64,000 nt of DNA from Thiogranum sp. (GTDB taxonomy: Bacteria > Pseudomonadota > Gammaproteobacteria > DSM-19610): positions 1 through 64,000 of the forward strand of contig JAGFJP010000103.1 in the NCBI GenBank assembly GCA_024102665.1, in the 5' to 3' direction. Numbering within the stretch: the first letter of the stretch is position 1; every line of letters starts with the position of its first letter. Position numbers and translations under genes: made by a program. The notes beneath the pieces are model-generated. The model saw only the letters and a program-made list of their open reading frames with translations. It was not told the DNA's origin and did not search any database. Of the stretch, positions 9,726 to 18,936 are shown piece after piece.

Positions 9726-10319
9726 TCAGGGAATCGCGATGCCCGCGTCGTTGAGCCAGTCCACCAGCCGGATCAGCGGCAATCCGATCAGCGCAGTCGG
9801 GTCCTCGCCTTCCATGGACTGGAACAGACTGATGCCCAGGCCTTCTGATTTAAAACTTCCCGCGCAGTTGTAAGGCCGCTCGGCGCGCAGATAGCGATCG
9901 ATCTGTGCCTCGCTGAGAATGCGGAACGTCACATGGTAGGAGACCATATCGACCCGCGCTGTGCTGGCGGCGCAATCGAAAAGACACAGGCCAGTCAGGA
10001 AACTGACACGGTGACCCGCAAGGCGCGCCAGTTGTTTGCACGCATTTTCATGATTGCCCGGCTTGCCCAGGATATCCTCCTGGCATACCGCCACCTGGTC
10101 GGAACCTATCACCAGGGCATCGGGGTACATTGCCTGCGCTGCGCGCGCCTTGACCTCGGCGAGCCGTGTCACCATTTGTTGCGCTGTTTCGCCCGGATGG
10201 CGACTTTCGTCCACATCCGGCGCGAAGGTCTCGAAGGACACCGTCAGGCGCTGCAGAAGCTCGCGGCGAAACGGCGATGTGGATGCGAGAACCAGTGTCC
10301 GCGATCGCGGATCAGTCAT
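9726..10319 (-). CDS. yceF: Maf-family nucleotide pyrophosphatase, YceF type
   Basis: Cytoplasmic house-cleaning enzyme of 197 residues that hydrolyses modified nucleoside triphosphates, m7GTP in the case of E. coli YceF. The N-terminus LVLASTSPFRRELL is the Maf signature, followed by VIGSDQVAV and by CAGSFKSEGLG, which is the YceF variant rather than the dTTP/UTP-specific YhdE version. The ATG at 10319 was chosen because the upstream open frame adds about 108 residues that do not resemble Maf. In E. coli yceF also neighbours rluC, but here it is convergent with the S49 peptidase, and yceD-rpmF are not next to it. Confidence 0.9.
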   Translation of the reverse strand: MTDPRSRTLVLASTSPFRRELLQRLTVSFETFAPDVDESRHPGETAQQMVTRLAEVKARAAQAMYPDALVIGSDQVAVCQEDILGKPGNHENACKQLARLAGHRVSFLTGLCLFDCAASTARVDMVSYHVTFRILSEAQIDRYLRAERPYNCAGSFKSEGLGISLFQSMEGEDPTALIGLPLIRLVDWLNDAGIAIP

Positions 10320-10357
10320 GTTGACAGCGCTCCTTGCGGGTATGCGCGCATGTCCTC

Positions 10358-11932
10358 TCAGCCTTGCGCATAGTAGCGTTGCAGATATTCGGCGAAGGAA
10401 ACTTCGTCGGCGGCTTCCCAGGCCCGCTGATCCTCGAGTGACTTGGCGGCCAGTTCGGTGAAAAAGCGTTGCCTGGATTCGCTGAGCGGGAGGTTCATGA
10501 AGAAATGCCGATGGATTTCCGACATGCGTTTGGCGAAATGGTAGAAGCCTTCGCCGCGATCGCGCATTTCGTTCAACATGCGCGCCGACGGTGTTTTCTC
10601 GGGATCCTGCACTTTCTGCTGCTGCGCCTGCAGCGCCGAGCAATAGGGATTGCCGCTGGTGCTGAGGTCAAGCAGCTCGCACACACCCTGCATTTCCTCG
10701 AGCAACTCCGCCGCCCATTGACGCAAGCCGATGGTGCCGCTGTCGCGTTTCAGATTCAGCCCGGGATCGCGGCCGCGGTGCGCGGCGCGCAGCTCGTTAT
10801 CATCGATCGCCTTGCGCTCGTCGGCGCTGACCACCGGGCTGTCGTGCAACAGGCAGAACAGCAGGAAGCATTCCAGGAAATACAGCTGCTGCTCGTTGAT
10901 GCCGAGCGGATCGAAGGCATTGACGTCCAGGGAGCGCAACTCCACGTAGGCGATGCCGCGCCGTTTCAGCGCCAGCGTCGGCCTTTCGTTTCCGGCGAGT
11001 ATCTGCTTGGGCCGGATGGTGCTGTAATACTCGTTCTCGATCTGCAGAATGTTGGCGTTGAGCTGCCGGTATTCGCCGTCGACGATGACGCCGATATTGG
11101 CATACTCGGGGCAGGGCGTGTTGATGGCGCAGGTCAGGCTTTCGATATACGCGGCCAGGCTGTCGTAGTTGGCCTTGATACCGTGTTCGTTTTCCTTGTT
11201 GTTCTGGTAGCCGATGTCGCCCATGCGCAGCGATGTTGCATAGGGTTCGTAATAGGTGTTGTCGTTGAACACCTCGAGCGAAGTGTCAGCGTCGCCGAGA
11301 AAGGATTTGCACACCGCCGGCGATGCGCCGAACAGATAGGGGATAAGCCAGCCGAAACGCTGCAGGTTGCGTATCAGCGCCATGTAGGATTCCGAAATGA
11401 AGTCCTGCATCGGCAGGCGGTTTCCCTCGAGTTCTGCATACACCGGCCAGAATTCCGGCGGAAAGGAATAGTTGAAATGAACGCCGGCGATGACCTGCAT
11501 CACGCGCCCGTAGCGATAGCCGAGCCCGCGGCGGTAGATGTGTTTCATCATGCCGGGGTTGGACCTGCCGTACTCGGCTATCGGTATGCTGGATTCACCG
11601 GCAACCACGCAGGGCATGCTGGTTGCCCACAGGTATTCCTTGTCCAGACACTGGTAAACGAACTGCTGTGTGTCGCGAAGGAAATCCAGCGTTTCGCGAA
11701 TGCTGCGAAACGGCGGGGTAATGAACTCGATGAGCGCTTCCGAATAATCGGTGGTGATATAGGGGTGGGTCAGCGCGGAACCGAGTTTCTCCGGATGCCG
11801 CGTCTGGGCGATGCTGCCCTGTTCGTTGACGCGCAGGGACTCTTTCTCGACGCCGATGGCGCTGTTGCGCATCAGGCTCGAGTGCCTGAGACCGATGAGC
11901 CGGTTCAGGCGCTGTCGTGCTTTCTGATACAC
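10358..11932 (-). CDS. gshA: Glutamate-cysteine ligase
   Basis: ATP-dependent ligase of 524 residues that makes gamma-glutamylcysteine, the first step of glutathione synthesis. The length and motifs match the gammaproteobacterial class: IGVEKESLRV near the N-terminus, the Mg/ATP-binding region around GDIGYQNNKENE and YVELRSLDVNAFDP. The start MYQKARQRLNRL is upstream of the conserved core, which begins near residue 20. It follows the flavoenzyme gene by only 2 nt on the same strand, so the two are probably co-transcribed, joining thiol synthesis with a disulfide oxidoreductase. Confidence 0.95.
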   Translation of the reverse strand: MYQKARQRLNRLIGLRHSSLMRNSAIGVEKESLRVNEQGSIAQTRHPEKLGSALTHPYITTDYSEALIEFITPPFRSIRETLDFLRDTQQFVYQCLDKEYLWATSMPCVVAGESSIPIAEYGRSNPGMMKHIYRRGLGYRYGRVMQVIAGVHFNYSFPPEFWPVYAELEGNRLPMQDFISESYMALIRNLQRFGWLIPYLFGASPAVCKSFLGDADTSLEVFNDNTYYEPYATSLRMGDIGYQNNKENEHGIKANYDSLAAYIESLTCAINTPCPEYANIGVIVDGEYRQLNANILQIENEYYSTIRPKQILAGNERPTLALKRRGIAYVELRSLDVNAFDPLGINEQQLYFLECFLLFCLLHDSPVVSADERKAIDDNELRAAHRGRDPGLNLKRDSGTIGLRQWAAELLEEMQGVCELLDLSTSGNPYCSALQAQQQKVQDPEKTPSARMLNEMRDRGEGFYHFAKRMSEIHRHFFMNLPLSESRQRFFTELAAKSLEDQRAWEAADEVSFAEYLQRYYAQG

Positions 11933-11934
11933 GC

Positions 11935-13338
11935 TTACAACAGCTCCAGGTCGGGGGGGTAGTCATCCGGTTCGAAACCGCCCTGGGCGACCAGATCGCG
12001 CAGCACCGGCTGCAGGGCTTCTTCAATGACCGGGTGATAGAAGGGCATGCGCAGCATTTGCTGCACGGGCAGATTCTGTTCGATGCACCAGTTGAGAAGG
12101 TGTCCCAGATGTTCGCCGTGCGGCGCGACCATCGATGCGCCGAGCAGCCGACCGCTGGCCTTGTCGGCATACAGCCGCAGGATGCCCTTGTTCTTGCCCA
12201 TGATCAGCGCGCGACCGAGCATGCCGAAGGTGACACTGCCGGTCATGGTGGTTGCCGGGTCCAGATCGGACAACCGTTTGCCCACCAGCACGATGTTGGG
12301 ATCCGAAAAGGTGATGTACAGCGCTGTCTTGCGGCGAAACGCGCGCGGCTTCGCGGCAACCGCATTGATGCCGGCGATACGGCCCTCGTCGGCCGCCTCG
12401 TGCAGCAGCGGTCGGTCGGCGTTGACATCGCCGGCGAGAAACACCGGCTTGTCGCCGATCTGCATGGTGTTCGGGTTGTAGTCGGGCAGACCTTTATCGT
12501 TGAGTTCGATACCGGCTTTTTCCAGACCCAGTTGCTGCAGGTTTGGCCGCCGTCCGATGCACACGAGGATTTTCTCCACCACCACGGATTTTTTTCCGGC
12601 CTTGACTTCGAGTCTGCCGTCGCCGGTCTCGGCCACGGTCGCCGGCTGCCCGAGCCACAACGGCATTTCCTTGCCCAGCAGCTCTATCGCGGTGTCATTG
12701 ACTTGCGGATCATCCAGGTGTCCGATTCGGTCGATCTGGTCTATGCCGGTGACCGACACGCCGAGGCGGTTGAAGGCCTGACCGAGTTCCAGGCCGACGA
12801 CACCGAGTCCGATGACGGCCATGGATTCGGGCAGTGCTTCCAGTTCGAAAATCTCATCCGTAGTGAGGATGCGGTCTCCGAACGCCTTCCAGGGTTCCGG
12901 CACGATCGGCGCCGAGCCGGTGGCGATGACGATGCGTTTGGCGCGGATACGCCTTTCTCCGACTTCCAGCAGACCGGGTTCCAGGAAACGCGCGTTTTCG
13001 GCAATGAACTCCTCGCCCATGTCATCGATACTGCTCGACAGTACCTTGTCGACGAATATGTCGCGCAGGTCCTGCACGTGTTCGAGGGCGTCAGCGCCGT
13101 TGAGGGTCAGCGCGTAACCGTCTTCAATGCCTTCGCGCGCGAACATCAGGCGGCGATGAAAATCCTCTGCCACCTGGATGAGCGCCTTGGACGGCATGCA
13201 ACCGACGCGGGCGCAGGTGGTGCCCAGCTCGCCGCCATCGATCAGCACGTAATTGTCTGTCTTGCGTTTCACCTGGCCCAGGGCGTAGAGGCCGGCACTG
13301 CCGGCGCCTATGATGGCCACATCGACGTTCTGTTCCAT
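11935..13338 (-). CDS. Dihydrolipoamide dehydrogenase-like flavoprotein disulfide oxidoreductase
   Basis: FAD- and NAD(P)-dependent oxidoreductase of 467 residues. It has the FAD dinucleotide fold (IIGAGSAGLYA), the redox-active disulfide TCARVGC (C-X4-C), a second Rossmann fold (IGLGVVGLELG), the FAD motif AGDVN and the C-terminal His/Glu pair in YHPVIEEAL. The active-site flank GTTCARVGCMPSK differs from the usual GGTCLNVGCIPSK of E3 subunits. No 2-oxoacid dehydrogenase or glycine-cleavage genes adjoin it, so its partner is unclear; lipoamide or another disulfide such as a glutathione-linked one are both possible. It lies just upstream of gshA and 12 nt downstream of the diguanylate cyclase gene. 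Confidence 0.82.
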   Translation of the reverse strand: MEQNVDVAIIGAGSAGLYALGQVKRKTDNYVLIDGGELGTTCARVGCMPSKALIQVAEDFHRRLMFAREGIEDGYALTLNGADALEHVQDLRDIFVDKVLSSSIDDMGEEFIAENARFLEPGLLEVGERRIRAKRIVIATGSAPIVPEPWKAFGDRILTTDEIFELEALPESMAVIGLGVVGLELGQAFNRLGVSVTGIDQIDRIGHLDDPQVNDTAIELLGKEMPLWLGQPATVAETGDGRLEVKAGKKSVVVEKILVCIGRRPNLQQLGLEKAGIELNDKGLPDYNPNTMQIGDKPVFLAGDVNADRPLLHEAADEGRIAGINAVAAKPRAFRRKTALYITFSDPNIVLVGKRLSDLDPATTMTGSVTFGMLGRALIMGKNKGILRLYADKASGRLLGASMVAPHGEHLGHLLNWCIEQNLPVQQMLRMPFYHPVIEEALQPVLRDLVAQGGFEPDDYPPDLELL

Positions 13339-13350
13339 AAAAATCCAGAG

Positions 13351-14484
13351 CTAGCTGATTGCGGGGTCGGAGCAGCCGGCGAGGGCGAAACCGCCACGCT
13401 GGTGCGCCGTTTTCGAATGATAAAGGGCCTTGTCGACCTGTTCCAGCAGACGCGCAAAACTGTCACCGTGGGTAGGGGCTTCGCCGAGTCCGAACGTAAC
13501 GCTGAAGTCGATGGCGTTGTCCGCGGCCCAGCGTGTCACCTGCTGCTGAATGCGCATGGCGATTTTCCCGGCATCCTCCAGCGTGCTGTCTTCCAGCAGT
13601 ATGACAAACTCATCGCCGCCGAATCGCGCCGCGACATCGTTGCTGCGGATCGATACGCGCACGATGTCGGCAAAGCTCTTCAGCACCAGGTCGCCTGCGG
13701 AATGGCCGAATCTGTCGTTCACCGCCTTGAACTTGTCGAGGTCGGCAAACAGCATGACGAAGCCCTGTTGGGTGCGCTGCAGGCGCTGGAACATGCGGTT
13801 CGCCACTTCCTGCAAGGCGCGCCGGTTGAGCAGCCCTGTCAGGGTATCGATGTTGCTGTGCAATTCCAGTTCGCGGCGGCTGCGTTCGATGCGTCCCATC
13901 AGGATATAGGAATACACCAGGATAATGCCGCCGAACAGGTTGAGAAACAGCAGCCCCGGCGAAAGCGCCGACATGCTCTGCATGTGGCGCACCGACAGAA
14001 CCAGCATGGCTGCCATAAAGCAGCCTATCAGCGATTCCGCAAACAGCCGCATGCCGTAACGCATGCCGTTGCCCAGCACCACCATGATGAACACCAGCAG
14101 GGAAGGCGGAATAGCGTAGGGATCGTTGAGCACGCAGATGGTGGTGATGCCGATATCCAGCCACATCGCCAGGTGATATCGCTGCGGGTAGATGGTAAAG
14201 CGCCGCGCGTGCAGGAACAGCGCCGTGTTCAATACAAAATACAGCGCGAACGCGATATTGAGTTGCTGCAGTGACCAGGCGGCGGGCCGGATATCCTCGA
14301 CCAGGTTGAAGAACATCACGCCCAGCGCGAGGAACAGGTAGCGGGTGAAAAACTGGGTGCGTTGTTCCTGCCAGCTCGGATAGCGGTAGCGCCCGGGTGC
14401 GTTTTCGTGGCTGGCACGACGGTCCGGGACACGGCGTCGGTCCGTGCGGGCTCCGCGATCTGCTGAACGGCGTTTAGGCAGCAT
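13351..14484 (-). CDS. Membrane-bound diguanylate cyclase (GGDEF)
   Basis: Protein of 377 residues that should make cyclic di-GMP. About six hydrophobic segments between residues 45 and 205 form an integral membrane sensor without a recognisable ligand domain. The cytoplasmic GGDEF domain occupies the C-terminal 165 residues, with an intact RFGGDEF active site (GGDEF at 289-293). The RSND sequence at 280-283 is an intact inhibitory I-site, so product feedback is expected. The N-terminal 30 residues are Arg-rich. The gene is 12 nt upstream of the flavoenzyme gene, but a functional connection is not evident. Confidence 0.9.
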   Translation of the reverse strand: MLPKRRSADRGARTDRRRVPDRRASHENAPGRYRYPSWQEQRTQFFTRYLFLALGVMFFNLVEDIRPAAWSLQQLNIAFALYFVLNTALFLHARRFTIYPQRYHLAMWLDIGITTICVLNDPYAIPPSLLVFIMVVLGNGMRYGMRLFAESLIGCFMAAMLVLSVRHMQSMSALSPGLLFLNLFGGIILVYSYILMGRIERSRRELELHSNIDTLTGLLNRRALQEVANRMFQRLQRTQQGFVMLFADLDKFKAVNDRFGHSAGDLVLKSFADIVRVSIRSNDVAARFGGDEFVILLEDSTLEDAGKIAMRIQQQVTRWAADNAIDFSVTFGLGEAPTHGDSFARLLEQVDKALYHSKTAHQRGGFALAGCSDPAIS

Positions 14485-14640
14485 CTTAAGAAGGTTATTT
14501 AACTATTTGTTTATCCAGTAAAAAGTAATAACATACGGGCTATACCTGCGCGCTCGCCAAACATCCGGGCCACAGAGTAACGTTTCCCGCACAAGCGTGC
14601 ATTATAAAAGTGGCGGAGCGGTCGAGCTGCCATGGCCTGA

Positions 14641-15402
14641 CTACCAGTAGTTCTCCACGGTGATATGCCCGGGTTCGCGACGCCGGTTGCGCTGCAAACC
14701 GCGCTCGTTCAGCAGCGCCGAGGTTTCCCTGACCATCTCCGGGTTGCCGCAAATCATGACTTGCGAATGTTCAGGGCTGATCCCGGTTTCCGCGCGGGCC
14801 TCCAGCTGACCGTTGGCGAGCGCGGTGGTGATGCGGCCGGGCAGCGCGAAGCCGGTCGGCTCGCGACTCACGAACGGAATGAAATGGAAGCGTCCGCCGT
14901 GGCGCGACAGCAGCGCGGCAATCGCATCCTGAAAGCTCAACTCCCTTGCATAGCGCACCGCATGCACCAGCACCACGCGCTCGAATCGCTCCCAGGGTTC
15001 GGCGGTATGCAGCATCGACAGGAAAGGCCCGATCGCTGTACCGGTGGACAGCAGCCACAGATCCCTGGATTGCGGCACTTCGCTCAGCGTCAGGAAACCG
15101 GATGCCTTGCGCATCACCCACAGCGGGTCTCCCGCCTGCAGTTTGATCATTTCGTGCGTCAGCGGTCCATCCGGCACGGTGATGAAATAGAACTCCAGCG
15201 GCATGCTGCCCGGTGCGTTGACGTACGAGTACGGCCGTTCGATGAAAGTGTCTGCCACCGGCAGGCCGAGCTTGGTGAACTGGCCGGCGATGAAAGGCTG
15301 CACGTCGGCCTCCACCAGCACCGAGTACAGTTGTTCCGTCCACTGGCGCAGGGCGTAGACCCTGCCTTCACTCCAGCGTTCCGGTTTTGCGGGTTGAACC
15401 AT
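14641..15402 (-). CDS. fpr: Ferredoxin/flavodoxin-NADP+ reductase
   Basis: FAD enzyme of 253 residues moving electrons between NADPH and ferredoxin or flavodoxin. The FAD-binding barrel has RPYSYVNAP; the NADP-binding half has STGTAIGPFLSML and MICGNPEMV. The C-terminus ends in VENYW, typical of the bacterial Fpr class in which the terminal aromatic residue stacks on the flavin. It is a single-gene unit on the minus strand, with a 156-nt gap to the diguanylate cyclase gene. The reaction assignment is firm; the physiological direction is not visible. Confidence 0.92.
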   Translation of the reverse strand: MVQPAKPERWSEGRVYALRQWTEQLYSVLVEADVQPFIAGQFTKLGLPVADTFIERPYSYVNAPGSMPLEFYFITVPDGPLTHEMIKLQAGDPLWVMRKASGFLTLSEVPQSRDLWLLSTGTAIGPFLSMLHTAEPWERFERVVLVHAVRYARELSFQDAIAALLSRHGGRFHFIPFVSREPTGFALPGRITTALANGQLEARAETGISPEHSQVMICGNPEMVRETSALLNERGLQRNRRREPGHITVENYW

Positions 15403-15421
15403 GCATCAGACTCCTGACTGT

Positions 15422-16111
15422 CTAGTTGGCCGGCGATGCCGGTTGCAGCGAGCGATAATAGTCTTCGATCAGTCGCAGCCGCCGCCAGGCGTCGCTCAAC
15501 GTTTGTTGCGGATCTTTCCGCTCGAGCCAGGCTCTGGCATCGTGGCAGATGGCCGCGATCTGGTCATGGGTGAAGATTACCAGGGCCGCGATCAGCGCGT
15601 CGTCGGCCTCGCTGAGCAGTGTCGGCACCAGCTCGTCGGCGGCGATCGGGGAATCCGGGTGCGTCAGGGCCGAGACCAGCGGCAGTTCCTGCAAGGCATA
15701 GTGTGTCTCGCGGGCGATTTCTTCCTCGGTCAATTGCTGTTGGGCAAAGCTGTCATTGCCGGCTCCGGCGCGTACGGCTTGCATGATGGAAGCAACCAGC
15801 TTCTTTATAGCGGCTTTTACCTGTTGCTGGTCTCCGGGCAGGCCACAGGCCTGCTGGTAACTCTGGTCCAGCGCTTCCTTGATTTCCAGAACGGTTTCGC
15901 TGGGCGTGCCGGGTTGCAGATCGACGGCCTTTTGCACCAGCGCGCGGAACTGTTCCATGAAACTGTCGAGTTCAAGACCGTCTTCGAGCCGTGCCTGTGC
16001 CAGGTCCTCGTTGCGCACATCACGCCGGGATTCATCGAACAAGGGATTGCCGCGTTTGCGCAGCAAGTGACTTTCGCGCACCCCCGGACGGTTCATGGAA
16101 ACGCTGTTCAT
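15422..16111 (-). CDS. Conserved hypothetical alpha-helical protein
   Basis: Protein of 229 residues that I do not recognise. It is predicted soluble, rich in Gln, Ala, Leu and Glu, and almost wholly helical, with no signal peptide, membrane segment or Cys pair. The ATG at 16111 was chosen because GGAG lies 6 nt upstream; a frame open to 16147 has no such site. It precedes fpr by 19 nt on the same strand, so the two are probably co-transcribed. No catalytic motif is visible, and a structural or adaptor role cannot be told apart from others. Confidence 0.65.
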   Translation of the reverse strand: MNSVSMNRPGVRESHLLRKRGNPLFDESRRDVRNEDLAQARLEDGLELDSFMEQFRALVQKAVDLQPGTPSETVLEIKEALDQSYQQACGLPGDQQQVKAAIKKLVASIMQAVRAGAGNDSFAQQQLTEEEIARETHYALQELPLVSALTHPDSPIAADELVPTLLSEADDALIAALVIFTHDQIAAICHDARAWLERKDPQQTLSDAWRRLRLIEDYYRSLQPASPAN

Positions 16112-16214
16112 CGCCACTCCTGAAGACAGAGCCGTTACCTTAACCAAAAACCGGGGAGTTTAAAACGCAGTGTTAACAGGTCTTAAGGCGGATCTGAATA
16201 ACCCCGTTACTCCT

Positions 16215-16298
16215 GTCATTGCGAGCGAAGCGCGGCAATCTCGCAGCGCAGCAGCGCCCGGCTGGAGATTGCCGCGGCGCTACGGGCCTCGCATTGAC
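16215..16298. repeat. Imperfect palindromic repeat (GTCATTGCGAG type)
   Basis: Two arms, 16215-16242 (starting GTCATTGCGAGCGAAG) and 16265-16298 (ending CCTCGCATTGAC), pair with one small bulge and one mismatch. This matches the widespread intergenic palindrome whose arms start GTCATTGCGAG and end GGCAATCTC, found in many copies in diverse bacterial genomes. It lies between the hypothetical gene and the 3' end of the acetolactate-synthase-like gene and may act as a transcription end for the latter. Confidence 0.75.
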
Positions 16299-16316
16299 GG
16301 ATTGATCAGGAAGTGC

Positions 16317-18035
16317 CTAGATCATGCATTCGATTTCGCCGAGGCGCTTCGTGAGTTTCATGTTCTCGCTGTAGTCGACAGGCACGGCGATCAGGGCGGG
16401 CCCTTCCTGCCGGAAGGCCTCTTCCAGCGCCGGCAACAGCTCTTGCGCAGCGGTCAGGGTTTTCCCCCACATGCCGAACGCCTTTGCCAGCAGTTCCCAG
16501 TCCGGATTGCCGAAGTCGAGCCGGGAATGACGTCCGTTGAACTGGTTCTGCTGTTTCCACTTGATCAGGCCGTATGCGCCGTCGACCCAGACCATATAGA
16601 CCACATTGAGCTTCAGGCGGACCGCGGTTTCCAGATCCTGCACATTCATCAGAAAGCCTGCATCCCCGCAGATCGCCAGCACCTTGCGCTGCGGTTGCGC
16701 GAGCTGCGCGCCGATGGCGCCGGGCAGGGCAAATCCCATGGAGCAGAAGCCGTTGGAAATAAGGCAGGTATTGGCTTGCTGACACTGGTAATAACGCGAA
16801 ATCCACATCTTGTGCGCGCCCACATCCGACAGCAGGTAATCGTCAGGCCCGAGGAACTGGCGCACATCCCACAGTATTTTCTGCGGTTTCATGGGAAACG
16901 AGACGTCGTCCTTTTCCATGGCGAAATCCTGCAGAATGCTGTTGCGCAGCTTTTGCCAGGAATCGATGTTCTGCAACGGCAGCCTGCCGGCGTAGTTGCG
17001 TTCCAGTTCCATGTTGATCTGCCACAGCGCGTCGGCGATGTCGCCCACAACGTCGACGGCGACCGTGTAGTGATAGTCGATTTCCGCCGGCAGGAAGTCG
17101 ATGTGCACGACCTTCTTGCGCATGTCCGCGTTCCAGAAACTGGGACTGTATTCGACCAGGTCATAACCGATGGTGACCACGAGATCGACCTGGTCCATGG
17201 CGTGATTGATATGGTCCTTGCCCTGCAGGCCCATGGTAAACAGGCAATGACGGTCGTCCATCGAAACCGCGCCCTTGCCCATGAAGGTGTTCACCACCGG
17301 GATGCCGGTCTTGTCGGCCAGGCGCCGCAACTGGTTGGCCGCGCGCTTGCGGATCGCGCCGTTGCCGGCAAGGATGAGCGGCCGGCGGGCGGCGACGATG
17401 GCTTCGACGGCCTGGGTGATGGCCTTGTGATCGGCGGCCGCGCGGCGTGTGGTGTAGACGGGCATGGGGTGCGCCTGAATCGCCTGCTTGGCGATATCTT
17501 CGGGCAGCTCGATTACGGTGACGCCGGGTTTTTCCGCTTCCGCCAGTTTGAAGGCCTTGCGCACCACTTCCGGGATGGTGTCGCTGCCGACAATGGAATG
17601 CGCCCATTTGCTGATTGGTTCGACCATGGCAATGGCGTCCATGTTCTGATGGCTTTCCTTGTGCAGGCGCCGGGTTGAACCCTGGCCGATAATGGCCACC
17701 ACCGGCGCACGGTCCATGTTGGCGTCGGCGAGGCCGGTCACCAGGTTGGTTGCCCCCGGTCCCAGCGTCGACAGGCATACGCCGGCCTTGCCGGTGAGCC
17801 GCCCGTAGACGTCGGCAATGAAAGCGGCGGCCTGCTCGTGCCGGCAAAGCACGAACTCGATGCTGCTGTCCATGAGGGACATCATCAGGTCGGCGTTTTC
17901 CTCGCCGGGAACGCCGAAGATATGGGTAACACCTTCGGCTTCCAGGCAGCGCACGAACACATCCGAGGCTTTCTGGATATCGTTGACTGCGGCGGTCGGT
18001 GCGGGGGCTGGCGTTTCTTCCCGGGGCTGGCTCAT
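16317..18035 (-). CDS. Acetolactate synthase-type thiamine-diphosphate enzyme
   Basis: Enzyme of 572 residues with the three domains of the pyruvate-oxidase/acetolactate-synthase family. The PYR domain has FGVPGEENADL and the cofactor-activating Glu in CRHEQAAAF; the TPP-binding domain has GDAGFLMNVQDLETA ahead of a conserved Asn/Gly stretch. The best match by pattern is the catabolic AlsS-like acetolactate synthase, which joins two pyruvates; glyoxylate carboligase or another decarboxylase cannot be excluded. There is no small regulatory subunit gene (ilvN/ilvH) beside it, and no alsD. A leader of about 20 residues rich in Pro, Ala and Thr precedes the catalytic core. Confidence 0.82.
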   Translation of the reverse strand: MSQPREETPAPAPTAAVNDIQKASDVFVRCLEAEGVTHIFGVPGEENADLMMSLMDSSIEFVLCRHEQAAAFIADVYGRLTGKAGVCLSTLGPGATNLVTGLADANMDRAPVVAIIGQGSTRRLHKESHQNMDAIAMVEPISKWAHSIVGSDTIPEVVRKAFKLAEAEKPGVTVIELPEDIAKQAIQAHPMPVYTTRRAAADHKAITQAVEAIVAARRPLILAGNGAIRKRAANQLRRLADKTGIPVVNTFMGKGAVSMDDRHCLFTMGLQGKDHINHAMDQVDLVVTIGYDLVEYSPSFWNADMRKKVVHIDFLPAEIDYHYTVAVDVVGDIADALWQINMELERNYAGRLPLQNIDSWQKLRNSILQDFAMEKDDVSFPMKPQKILWDVRQFLGPDDYLLSDVGAHKMWISRYYQCQQANTCLISNGFCSMGFALPGAIGAQLAQPQRKVLAICGDAGFLMNVQDLETAVRLKLNVVYMVWVDGAYGLIKWKQQNQFNGRHSRLDFGNPDWELLAKAFGMWGKTLTAAQELLPALEEAFRQEGPALIAVPVDYSENMKLTKRLGEIECMI

Positions 18036-18069
18036 TTTTATCTCCCTTTTTTCAGTGCCGTTCCTGATT

Positions 18070-18852
18070 CTAGTCTATCCAGCGGATCTCGAGAGCGGTT
18101 GCGGGCCCGATCCGGGATGCGCCGAGCGATGGAGGCATTTCCGCCTCGTGCTCCGACAACGGGATACGTCCGCCCATGATTTCCGCATAGCGCTGCGGAT
18201 ACAGCGGGTTCTGCTGCGGTTCCGCGTAGCCGTGCGGATAAAGCGGAAAACTGGTGGCCATATCATATTTATCGCTGGCACCCACCGTGTGCAGGAACTC
18301 GTGGGCGATGACCACGTTGTTACGCGGCGCGAGATGGCGTGCGCCGTAGGCGTTGACCACGCCGATCAGGCCTTTCTGCAGTCCCAGTGAGTGATTCAGA
18401 CGGTCATGGCTGGCGGGGTCGTAATAAACGACATACATCTGCACATCCGGCTTCGGTCCGTCGAATGTGTCATGCGTGTAAGCCCAGTAGCGCAGTTTCA
18501 GGCTCCACAGCATGATCGACAGGGTGCCGGCGCGGGCCGGCGGCACCGGCGGGTGTTCATTGACCTGCGGTGCCACGCGGATCGTCACCGGCTGGCGGAT
18601 GGTCAGGCCATAGCGCGCGGCCTCGTCGGCGAGAAAGTCCTCCACGGGCTGGAAGGCGTCCCGGGACAGGCTGTCTATATATTGCTGCGTCGTCGAGCTG
18701 TTATCGCCGTTGATCGGGTACACCACCATCCACAGGCTCTCATCCCAGTCGGTGGTGCGCATCCGGGTCAGCCAGCTGTTCATGGCAACGAAGAACAGCG
18801 CCAGCAGCAACAGGCTTATGCGCAGCGTCCTGAAAAAGTTTCGTGAAGGCAT
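18070..18852 (-). CDS. Putative membrane-anchored zinc metalloprotease (HEXXH)
   Basis: Protein of 260 residues with one N-terminal hydrophobic anchor (about residues 10-24, LRISLLLLALFFVAM) and a soluble, probably periplasmic domain. The zinc motif HEFLHTVGASDKYD contains HEXXH followed six residues later by Asp, as in metzincin-related or aspzincin-like peptidases. I do not recognise the family. It lies 34 nt upstream of the acetolactate-synthase-like gene on the same strand, which could mean co-transcription, but no shared function is obvious. A substrate is unknown. Confidence 0.65.
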   Translation of the reverse strand: MPSRNFFRTLRISLLLLALFFVAMNSWLTRMRTTDWDESLWMVVYPINGDNSSTTQQYIDSLSRDAFQPVEDFLADEAARYGLTIRQPVTIRVAPQVNEHPPVPPARAGTLSIMLWSLKLRYWAYTHDTFDGPKPDVQMYVVYYDPASHDRLNHSLGLQKGLIGVVNAYGARHLAPRNNVVIAHEFLHTVGASDKYDMATSFPLYPHGYAEPQQNPLYPQRYAEIMGGRIPLSEHEAEMPPSLGASRIGPATALEIRWID

Positions 18853-18936
18853 CTGAATCCCGCAATATCACTCGAAAATTCTTTTTTATATATTGGGACT
18901 TAGACGAAATACTTGAGGATTTGCTAAACTGCCGGC

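Noticed and set aside
10469-11962. 497-codon open frame on the plus strand
   Set aside because: Antisense to gshA; a product of codon bias on the coding strand.
11917-14274. 785-codon open frame on the plus strand
   Set aside because: It lies antisense to the well-supported flavoenzyme and diguanylate cyclase genes; its composition (many His, Gln, Arg and no domain) is that of a mirror frame in GC-rich DNA.
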